A stretch of DNA of 28,845 nt from a virus. The notes below the pieces were generated by a model. The model searched no databases, had not been told where the DNA came from, and worked only from the letters and a program-made list of their open reading frames with translations. The position numbers and the translations under genes were made by a program. Positions 14,021 to 20,959 of this stretch are shown here, piece after piece; the first letter of the stretch is position 1, and every line of letters starts with the position of its first letter. The stretch lies in the IMG/VR virus record IMGVR_UViG_3300029923_000343, positions 1 to 28,845 of that record; one strand, written 5' to 3'.

Positions 14021-16480
14021 ATGGTAAAAAATCCGGTAGAAGCAAATCGCATACGTCCTACAATCATCGACCACATTCTAAACCAAACGTATTATAGTAA
14101 AACGGAACCCCTACCCTGTACATTATCTGATATGGCAATGCAGATATTGGAAAAGAAGTATCTGAAGGGAGAAACCCCTGAAGAAATGTTTAAAAGGGTT
14201 GTTAATGCAGTTGCAAAACCTTTAGAGGATAAGATTTCATTTGATGACTACACGGCTATAAAATTTGTCTTTTATAACCTTATGGCGTCTAAAGACTTCT
14301 TACCAAATTCACCCACATTGATGAATGCTGGTAGACCACTTAATCAATTGGCTGCTTGCTTTGTCGTACCAGTTGGTGATTCGATGGAGGATATCTTCCG
14401 CCACGCTATAGCCGATATGGCTATGATTCAACGTACAGGTGGTGGTACTGGTTTTGACTTCTCTGAATTACGCCCTAGAGGTTCTGTTGTAACTTCTACA
14501 CAGGGAGAATCTTCGGGGCCAATCTCATTCATGCGGGCTTTCAATGCATGTACGGATACGATTAAACAAGGCGGTGCACGTCGCGGAGCAAACATGGGAA
14601 TCATGCGCGTTGATCATCCAGACATTATGGAGTTTATCGATGTCAAGAGTGATCCGACAGAAATGACCAATTTTAATCTATCTGTAGCTATAACCGATAA
14701 GTTCATGGCTGCTGTAGAAGCGGATACGAATTATGAACTTGTACATAAGGGAAAAGTGTACGGTAAGTTAAAAGCAAGAGAAGTGTGGGATCATATTGCA
14801 CAGCACGCATGGCAGACAGGTGAACCAGGTATTGTCTTTATTGACACCGTGAATAAAGACAATCATTTACCGGGTTTAGGTAATATGGCTGCTACTAATC
14901 CTTGTGGTGAACAGCCGTTATTACCTTACGAAGCGTGCAATCTTGGCTCTATTAACCTCATGTGTGGCTTTGTGCCAGAGAGAGCTTATGATTATGCCAA
15001 GTTAGAAGTTGTGACAGAGATTGCAACGCTGTTCTTGGATTGTGTTATTGATGCCGGAACTTATCCACTACCAGAGATCGATACAATGGTTAAGGGTAAT
15101 CGTAAGATCGGTCTTGGTGTTATGGGCTTCGCTGATTTGTGCTATGCCCAAGAAAAAGGGTATGACACGCCGGAAGCTAAACAGTTAGCGAATGTATTAA
15201 TGCGTACAATACAGGATTCTTCACATGTAGCTAGTTTTCAATTAGCGGATGCTTTTGGGCCTTTTCCTAATATCGATAAGAGTATTTTTGCCAATGCACC
15301 GCTTAAACCAAGAAATGCTACCACTACCACTATTGCACCTACTGGTACGATTTCAATCATAGCGGGTGTGAGTTATGGTATTGAACCTTTCTTTGCACTT
15401 AGCTATACTAAGTATCTTACAGAGGGAGGCACATTGGAATTTGTAAATGAAGCTTTACTTGCTTATATGCAACACTACAATTTCAGTGAAGATCTCAAGC
15501 AAGCAATATTGGCTCATATTAAGCAGTATGGGACATTGCAGAACTTTTCATGTGACTTTCCTGAGCCATCATTTAAAGCACCCGCTTTAGCAGATATGAA
15601 AGGTATTTTTGTAACAGCACAAGATATTGTACCTTCAGATCATATTGGAGTACAGGCATGTTTCCAGAGACATACAGACAATGCTGTAAGTAAAACCATC
15701 AATTTTAGTAACAATGTATCTGTCGAAGATATACAGCATGCTTTTGCACAGGCGTATAAGATGAAGTGTAAGGGTGTTACCGTATATCGTGATGGCTGTC
15801 TTGCGAGTCAACCAATGAAAGTGGATTCCACTCCCGTACCAGTGGTTTCCGAAATAGAATCCCAACAAGTTATGTCTGCTTTAAAACGTCCGAAGCAGCT
15901 TCCGGGGATTACGCGTCAGATTGATACTGGGTGTGGCATGATGCTAGTTACGGCTAACATGGATGAAAACAACAATGTCTTTGAAGTGCTAATGCGCGCT
16001 GGGGCTACTGGAGGTTGTTCAGCATATACAGATGCTGTGGCTAGATTGTTATCTATTGCATTGCGCTGGGGTGTTCCTATCGACGTGTTGATCGATCAGT
16101 TACGTTCAGTCAAATGTGATAATTTCCGCTTCCAGGCAGGACGTAATCCTGAACTCAAGGGTAAATCCTGTCCTGATGTCGTAGGTAAGTTCTTACAAGA
16201 CATCGTGGATGAACAAAAAGACAAATCCAATTCTGTTGCATCGCTTACTCCTGAACAGTTAATGGGAATTGTACAACAAGCAGCTGAACACACTGGTTTG
16301 GATCTGGGAAAAATTACCATAGACGGTAAAGAAGTTCCCAGATATGCTACCGGAGGCATTATGATGATTGATGCCCCTAAGAAGGGTGATCCGCTTTATC
16401 TATGCCCTGAATGCCATGCCAAGCTTCAACATAGTGAAGGCTGTTTAGTTTGCGCAAGTTGCGGCTTTTCAAAATGTTAA
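14021..16480 (+). CDS. nrdJ: Class II (B12-dependent) ribonucleoside-diphosphate reductase
   Basis: 819 aa with an AGGAGG site, 15 bases after the polymerase. It reduces ribonucleotides to deoxyribonucleotides with adenosylcobalamin. Class II features are the R-T-G-G-G-T-G-F-D-F-S-x-L-R-P segment, S-G-P-I-S-F-M-R, G-G-A-R-R-G-A-N-M-G, N-P-C-G-E-Q-P-L (active-site cysteine) and C-N-L-G-S-I-N-L, and the C-terminal zinc-finger-like C-P-E-C...C-x-x-C tail that recharges the active site. No NrdB-like radical subunit gene is adjacent, as expected. The host must supply cobalamin. The position after the polymerase is ordinary for a phage nucleotide-supply gene. Confidence 0.93.
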   Translation: MVKNPVEANRIRPTIIDHILNQTYYSKTEPLPCTLSDMAMQILEKKYLKGETPEEMFKRVVNAVAKPLEDKISFDDYTAIKFVFYNLMASKDFLPNSPTLMNAGRPLNQLAACFVVPVGDSMEDIFRHAIADMAMIQRTGGGTGFDFSELRPRGSVVTSTQGESSGPISFMRAFNACTDTIKQGGARRGANMGIMRVDHPDIMEFIDVKSDPTEMTNFNLSVAITDKFMAAVEADTNYELVHKGKVYGKLKAREVWDHIAQHAWQTGEPGIVFIDTVNKDNHLPGLGNMAATNPCGEQPLLPYEACNLGSINLMCGFVPERAYDYAKLEVVTEIATLFLDCVIDAGTYPLPEIDTMVKGNRKIGLGVMGFADLCYAQEKGYDTPEAKQLANVLMRTIQDSSHVASFQLADAFGPFPNIDKSIFANAPLKPRNATTTTIAPTGTISIIAGVSYGIEPFFALSYTKYLTEGGTLEFVNEALLAYMQHYNFSEDLKQAILAHIKQYGTLQNFSCDFPEPSFKAPALADMKGIFVTAQDIVPSDHIGVQACFQRHTDNAVSKTINFSNNVSVEDIQHAFAQAYKMKCKGVTVYRDGCLASQPMKVDSTPVPVVSEIESQQVMSALKRPKQLPGITRQIDTGCGMMLVTANMDENNNVFEVLMRAGATGGCSAYTDAVARLLSIALRWGVPIDVLIDQLRSVKCDNFRFQAGRNPELKGKSCPDVVGKFLQDIVDEQKDKSNSVASLTPEQLMGIVQQAAEHTGLDLGKITIDGKEVPRYATGGIMMIDAPKKGDPLYLCPECHAKLQHSEGCLVCASCGFSKC

Positions 16481-16494
16481 AGGAGTATTAAAAA

Positions 16495-16704
16495 ATGAAA
16501 GATTTTTGGTATAACTTGATTAAAATGGCAGTGATGATATTTTTTATGCTTAATATTCCGTGGTTTAAGGATGTTGCTCTTTGGCAAATGATCGGTATGT
16601 ATTTTATATTTTCCGCGTTATGGGATTTTTCCGCTTATATAAAATACGCGCCGAAGAAGCCGCCAATAATTCCTTACCATGGACCACCGACAGCGCCACA
16701 ATAA
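16495..16704 (+). CDS. Small two-segment membrane protein
   Basis: 69 aa with an AAGGAG site. Two hydrophobic helices (residues about 7-24 and 32-50) are followed by a proline-rich cytoplasmic or external tail (KKPPIIPYHGPP). It closes the rightward operon directly before a terminator. Function unknown; a small holin-like or superinfection-control membrane protein is possible, but the lysis cassette is on the other strand. Confidence 0.65.
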   Translation: MKDFWYNLIKMAVMIFFMLNIPWFKDVALWQMIGMYFIFSALWDFSAYIKYAPKKPPIIPYHGPPTAPQ

Positions 16705-16710
16705 AATAAT

Positions 16711-16746
16711 AAAGGGATACAACTATTACGGTTGTATCCCTTTTTT
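16711..16746 (+). terminator. Strong terminator of the rightward operon
   Basis: AAAGGGATACAAC (16711-16723) pairs perfectly with GTTGTATCCCTTT (16731-16743) around TATTACG and is followed by further T residues. Confidence 0.92.
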
Positions 16747-16817
16747 GTTGCCTATTGATATCCCTATGAACGCATACCACGTGGGCGAGCTTTCGCCTCT
16801 CTCTTGTTACCAGCAGA

Positions 16818-16852
16818 AGAAAAGGGAAGCTAATACGTAGCTTCCCTTTTCT
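16818..16852 (-). terminator. Terminator of the leftward operon, likely bidirectional
   Basis: A perfect 15-bp stem (16818-16832 with 16838-16852) with a 5-base loop, flanked by A-runs on one side and T-runs on the other, so it can stop transcription from both directions. It lies 10 bases beyond the holin stop. Confidence 0.85.
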
Positions 16853-16862
16853 GTACATTATG

Positions 16863-17354
16863 TTATTTTATTTCTGTGCTATCAGGAACTGGAGTATCTA
16901 CTGGGGTAGCTACAACAGGTGTAACCGTATTATCTGTAGCTGTGTTTGTATCGGGCGGATCAGCATTCTTTATGGCTACTTGAATTGCTTCCTGCACATT
17001 TTTAATAGTATCGGCAGGAATTGCCATAAGAGGTGCAGCGGCTTGGGCTATTAATTGTTCATCTGTGGACGTAGTCTTTGTTGCCTGTTTTAAGACTTGA
17101 TCGGCACCAATAGCAGTACCAGCGCAAAGAATACCTTGCGTGATAGCCGAGAATATTGCCATACCCCACTGTTGCGACGTAGTAAGCGATGTTTGGCAAA
17201 TGATCCATAGACCAGCCAACATAATACCACATGCAAATAGGATAAGAGGAATCTTCTCATCTGCTACTTTGCTCTTTTTAATTACATAACCAATTACCCA
17301 TAAAACGGGTATCAGTAATAGTAATTCGGGAAGAATGTACTTTGAAAAATCCAT
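16863..17354 (-). CDS. Phage holin, superfamily V-like
   Basis: 163 aa, AGGAGGG site. Four hydrophobic stretches lie in residues about 8-110 (a first segment ELLLLIPVLWVIGYVIK, a second LFACGIMLAGLWII, a third SAITQGILCAGTAI...), and the C-terminus from 120 is a Thr/Asp/Pro-rich tail. The first-segment pattern P-E-L-L-x-L-I-P-V-L is typical of Phage_holin_5 proteins. It sits after the endolysin and the XhlA-like gene, as in Bacillota lysis cassettes. The holin makes lesions in the membrane that free the endolysin. The long hydrophilic tail is unusual and could be regulatory. Confidence 0.75.
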   Translation of the reverse strand: MDFSKYILPELLLLIPVLWVIGYVIKKSKVADEKIPLILFACGIMLAGLWIICQTSLTTSQQWGMAIFSAITQGILCAGTAIGADQVLKQATKTTSTDEQLIAQAAAPLMAIPADTIKNVQEAIQVAIKNADPPDTNTATDNTVTPVVATPVDTPVPDSTEIK

Positions 17355-17411
17355 ATAAAACCCTCCTAATAAAATTTATGTCATTGCAAATGCAATTACA
17401 TTTCGGTAATA

Positions 17412-17720
17412 TTATTTTCCAAAAAGACCTGTTTTAGACGCCGCCAGGATGGCGATGATCAGCCATTGTATAATACTCAGTACCATAGCATCATAGCGTT
17501 TACCCGGCTTCATCTCGAGATCGCGAATCTTGTTAGTATTAGCAGCGGTGTCCTTAACTAGCTGTTCCAATATAGTACCCATCTTGATATCCAATTGTTC
17601 CAGCTTTGTTGTGCGTAAAGATTGATCCTCAAGATCTTTTTCAATCCTTACTGCCGCTTCTTTAAATTGTGTCTGCCTCTCATTACAAACCTCTTTAGAC
17701 ATGCTTTCAGAAATGGCCAT
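17412..17720 (-). CDS. XhlA-like lysis protein
   Basis: 102 aa. Residues about 10-70 form a long charged coiled coil with heptad spacing (N-E-R-Q-T-Q-F-K-E...K-L-E-Q-L-D-I-K), ending in a single C-terminal membrane helix (WLIIAILAASKTGLF). This layout matches haemolysin XhlA-type proteins, which sit with holins in prophage lysis cassettes and are thought to help endolysin release. The position between endolysin and holin supports it. An AAGGGG ribosome site lies upstream. Confidence 0.75.
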   Translation of the reverse strand: MAISESMSKEVCNERQTQFKEAAVRIEKDLEDQSLRTTKLEQLDIKMGTILEQLVKDTAANTNKIRDLEMKPGKRYDAMVLSIIQWLIIAILAASKTGLFGK

Positions 17721-17786
17721 TGTGTAATCCCCTTACTTAATATTTATAACAAACATCCTTTCTCGTCTGTTTATATCTTCGTATGA

Positions 17787-18701
17787 TTAAGCCACTCTGG
17801 CTACAAAACGTTTTGTTGGCTGTTCTCCAGGGGCTGCGGTGTATATACCAGCGGCGGCACCACTCTTTCCAATAAAGAACAAGTGCCAGTAGTCATACCC
17901 CATCTCACGACGACAGTGCATCATTTGAACTACACCTGATGTACCATACGTTACAGACGGAACTTGCGTACATTCTGTTCTGAATGTATATACATCTCCG
18001 TTTGCTTTTGTTACATCCATTGTAGTATCAATTTTCACTGCCGTTTGTGGTTGCTTTGGATAGCCATTGTAGCCCCCCGCTTGGATGATTGTAGGATAAT
18101 CCCGGAAGCATACATCCATATCGACGTTACCAACAATTCCAGGTACTGAACCTGTACTGCCTGTCTGTTGAATGTAACAAGGATAATCTGGCCCACCTGT
18201 GTAATCAGCAAGCCATACGTCATACTTCTTCATTGTGGCTGCACTTACTTTGCCAGACTTGATATAATCACCATTCATATAGGTGTTTACAAACCACCCA
18301 TATGAAGCTAGTCTATCATTGAAGGCATTGATGAAACTATCAATCTCCGCATTCGTAGGTGCTCTGCCCATAACCTTTACAAAGTAGTCATAACTGGCAT
18401 ACTCATAATCATAAGCGATTGGGAAAAGAAGCTTGCCCCTATAGGGCTGTAAAATTTGATTGCACACGTCTGCTTCTCTTTGGGCATCCGGGATTGACGT
18501 TGCATACCCGAAATAATAACCGCCAACGTGTATCCCATGCTTTAATGCTTGAGTTACATTGGCATCAAAAAATGGATCTTTTTGGCTTATGACATTACCG
18601 TGTCCAATAAGAGCAAGGATAAAATTAATGTCGCTAGCGGCGACTTTACTCATATCTACCCTATCTTGCCATTTGCTAATGTCTATACCTTTTGTAGTCA
18701 T
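17787..18701 (-). CDS. Endolysin, GH25 muramidase
   Basis: 304 aa from the ATG at 18701, chosen because AGGAGG precedes it; a longer open frame exists upstream but without a ribosome site. The GH25 domain (residues 1-200) begins G-I-D-I-S-K-W-Q, has A-Y-D-Y-E-Y-A (catalytic acids) and W-L-A-D-Y and ends V-D-M-D-V; it cleaves the glycan strand of the cell wall. The C-terminal 90 residues (after a linker rich in P/Q/T) hold a beta-rich segment that is probably a wall-binding domain of an unrecognised type. No signal peptide, so release needs the holin. Confidence 0.93.
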   Translation of the reverse strand: MTTKGIDISKWQDRVDMSKVAASDINFILALIGHGNVISQKDPFFDANVTQALKHGIHVGGYYFGYATSIPDAQREADVCNQILQPYRGKLLFPIAYDYEYASYDYFVKVMGRAPTNAEIDSFINAFNDRLASYGWFVNTYMNGDYIKSGKVSAATMKKYDVWLADYTGGPDYPCYIQQTGSTGSVPGIVGNVDMDVCFRDYPTIIQAGGYNGYPKQPQTAVKIDTTMDVTKANGDVYTFRTECTQVPSVTYGTSGVVQMMHCRREMGYDYWHLFFIGKSGAAAGIYTAAPGEQPTKRFVARVA

Positions 18702-18737
18702 ACTATTTTCCTCCTTTTTATTAATGTCTATCTTCAT

Positions 18738-18752
18738 CTGGGTAATACCCAG
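18738..18752 (-). promoter_or_regulatory. Perfect hairpin before endolysin
   Basis: CTGGGT pairs with ACCCAG around three bases. The 105-base gap here is the longest inside the leftward operon and also has GAATAG/CTATTC pairs near 18771-18800. It might be a weak terminator or a processing site that sets lysis gene expression apart from tail gene expression. Confidence 0.4.
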
Positions 18753-18806
18753 GCACCTCTTTTAAATAGGGAATAGAGCCTATATACTCTACTCCTATTC
18801 GCTACA

Positions 18807-18959
18807 TCATAGTCCCAGGTAGTTCTTGATTGCTTCGAGTTGGTCAGCAGTGAGTTTTGGATATCTAGCGATGGATGTTTCCCAAGTCATTCCATCAATA
18901 TCCATGCCTGATTGAATTGCTCTCGCAGCAACTCTAAGTGAAGCTGTCATTGGAATCAT
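18807..18959 (-). CDS. Fifty-residue protein in the tail-lysis region, XkdX-like in position
   Basis: From ATG 18959 to TGA 18807, with a GGAGGTG ribosome site inside the end of the preceding gene. The protein starts MIPMTASLRVAARAIQSGMD and ends in a short helical segment with LTADQLEAIKNYLGL. Size and position (between a tail-fibre accessory gene and the endolysin) are those of XkdX-type small proteins of Bacillota phages, but no diagnostic motif is visible. The ribosome site and one-base gap to the previous stop make it a real gene. Confidence 0.7.
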   Translation of the reverse strand: MIPMTASLRVAARAIQSGMDIDGMTWETSIARYPKLTADQLEAIKNYLGL

Positions 18960-18960
18960 T

Positions 18961-19314
18961 TTATACACCTCCAAACATTAAATCAGCAAGCATTGAATTT
19001 ATATCTGTAATATCACTTGCTTGTTTGTCATACTTTGCTTGAAGAAGTTCCAACTCAGTTGGTTTGTTTGCATCCTCTAAAGCGGCTGCTTGCTCTCCTA
19101 AAATATGATTGATATGATTTTGTGCAGATTCCTCAATTGTTGCGCCTTTAATGGGAGCATTATCTTGAGTTTGGACTATCCAATCTGCACCATCCTCGTT
19201 TACAATGATGTAAACTTGATCCGTTGTTTTTATTCCAAGAGATTCAATTGCTTTGTCAGCAGGGCATGCGTTGATGGGACTTGTTTTGTCCCAAATTCGA
19301 TAAGTTAATGACAT
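18961..19314 (-). CDS. Probable tail-fibre accessory protein
   Basis: 117 aa with AGGAGGAA. The N-terminal 80 residues look beta-rich (a Y-R-I-W-D-K-T segment, then V-Y-I-I-V-N-E-D-G-A-D-W-I-V-Q), and residues 80-117 are a helix with Glu/Leu/Ala heptads. It follows the fibre gene, the usual site of fibre chaperones or XkdW-like proteins. I do not recognise a family with certainty. Confidence 0.6.
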   Translation of the reverse strand: MSLTYRIWDKTSPINACPADKAIESLGIKTTDQVYIIVNEDGADWIVQTQDNAPIKGATIEESAQNHINHILGEQAAALEDANKPTELELLQAKYDKQASDITDINSMLADLMFGGV

Positions 19315-19332
19315 GTTAATTTCCTCCTGTTT

Positions 19333-20946
19333 TTATCTTATTTTATTCCAATTGGTTCCATCACCAATGTAGTACGATGGGTAAGTGAGATTTGCACCTG
19401 TGAAAAATAGTACATCCTTAAATCCTACTGGTAATACTGGACATGTCTTGCTTGTAGATAATGAAGCCGAACGAGTAGCATCATTTTTTAGCCAATAAAA
19501 AACCACTGTTGGATCATCATCGTATTGCTTTGGTGTTAATGCCATTTTAACGGGTGATGGTGTTGCATAACTACCTGCTTGATCATCCCCCCATAATCCA
19601 TAAAGGAAATTTCCTGCTTGACCAAATCCCATTACACTTGATGTGGTGGTATACACTGTACCATACGTGTTGGTAGCAGGGTCATATGACGTTAAACTAA
19701 GATAATAATGAAAGAATATTTTATTGCCCACTAGAATAGAATGAGTAGCATATGCTGGAGCGGTAGTAGCCGCAGTGTAAGTGTCAGTATCGGCATGGTA
19801 CACGTAAGCAGTAGTGTAACTTATCAGATACAAATTGCTTCCAATTGCCCATGAACTTCCCTCATTAGACATATTAACAGGTGCGGCAGATATTGATGTA
19901 TACGTGTTGGTTGCAGGATTATAGTACCTTGATGCTTTTTGCGCCGCTGATGAATTAAACCCACCAAACAAATAAACTAACCCATTGTATACTGCGGTCA
20001 TTATACCTCCAAATGCAGATGGGTAATTGGCTATTGCTACAGGAGCATTAGAAGTAAAGTCCCATTTATAGGCAGTCGTTACATAAGCATTTGTACTTGT
20101 TTGACCTGCAAAAGTATACATAACGCCATTAACTATTGCAGGATTTATTCCTGTTTTTGAAAATGCGGGACTTGATGCCATCATTTGGGTATATACATTT
20201 GTTAATGGGTCATATTGGAATACAAGACCAAGCAATGAACTACCACCAGTGTATCCACTTACTGAGTATAACTTATTATTATAACTTATAACTTGACCCA
20301 TTCTTAAAAGGGTAGACGGTTTTGCAATCCCGCTACCATCAACCCATGTATAAGCGGTATATGGATTACCGTCAAACACAATCTTTTTAGGTTTCAATGC
20401 TGTTGCATTGTATATCCAAACACCATCTTTACCCACGGGCGCAGTCGGTTGTACATACACATTAACACTCGCGCCCGCCGCCGCGCCCCCTTTAAAAAAA
20501 GCTGTATAACATGTGGAAGCTCCCCAACCCGTCGGACGATCATGAGATAGGGTAACAGTTATTTGAGTTCCTATTGCCCATGTGTCACTGACCACATAAC
20601 CCTTTGATAGAGTAATGAATACAAACTGTTCACCGCCATTAATTGTTATCCTATTCCCATCGGGTGTAGTATCAGTGGGTATTTGTACTGTCTTAAAAGT
20701 AACCTGACACCCCTCAGAAAATACAAACCCCGGAATTGTTAGCGCTTGATTCCAGCCATCTGCACTAGACACAACAGTCGCTATCCAGCAAGTAGGTGTA
20801 GCTAATTGAGAAGTATTTACTTTGCCCCCTACAAGGTCAGCTTTATTAGTGTGCAAGTCTAGGATGTTTGCTTCGATACGGTTAAAGTCTGTATTCTTAA
20901 CCCCATCAACAGCGGCCCAATCAACTTTTGGTGCTACCCATGCCAT
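19333..20946 (-). CDS. Tail fibre / receptor-binding protein with kelch-like repeats
   Basis: 537 aa. After an N-terminal 190 residues of unknown tail-attachment type, residues about 215-450 carry about five kelch-like units: each has an aromatic-hydrophobic strand followed by Y-D/N-P-x-T-N-x-Y (seen as FQYDPLTNVYTQM, YYNPATNTYTSI, YHADTDTYT, SYDPATNTYGT) and a preceding Gly/Ser strand such as LVYLFGGFNS. Kelch beta-propellers bind proteins or glycans, fitting a receptor-binding tip. Residues 490-537 form a small C-terminal domain with an F-Y-W motif. The gene follows the large tail-tip gene directly. Which host molecule it binds cannot be told. Confidence 0.8.
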   Translation of the reverse strand: MAWVAPKVDWAAVDGVKNTDFNRIEANILDLHTNKADLVGGKVNTSQLATPTCWIATVVSSADGWNQALTIPGFVFSEGCQVTFKTVQIPTDTTPDGNRITINGGEQFVFITLSKGYVVSDTWAIGTQITVTLSHDRPTGWGASTCYTAFFKGGAAAGASVNVYVQPTAPVGKDGVWIYNATALKPKKIVFDGNPYTAYTWVDGSGIAKPSTLLRMGQVISYNNKLYSVSGYTGGSSLLGLVFQYDPLTNVYTQMMASSPAFSKTGINPAIVNGVMYTFAGQTSTNAYVTTAYKWDFTSNAPVAIANYPSAFGGIMTAVYNGLVYLFGGFNSSAAQKASRYYNPATNTYTSISAAPVNMSNEGSSWAIGSNLYLISYTTAYVYHADTDTYTAATTAPAYATHSILVGNKIFFHYYLSLTSYDPATNTYGTVYTTTSSVMGFGQAGNFLYGLWGDDQAGSYATPSPVKMALTPKQYDDDPTVVFYWLKNDATRSASLSTSKTCPVLPVGFKDVLFFTGANLTYPSYYIGDGTNWNKIR

Positions 20947-20959
20947 AAAAGCATCTCCT

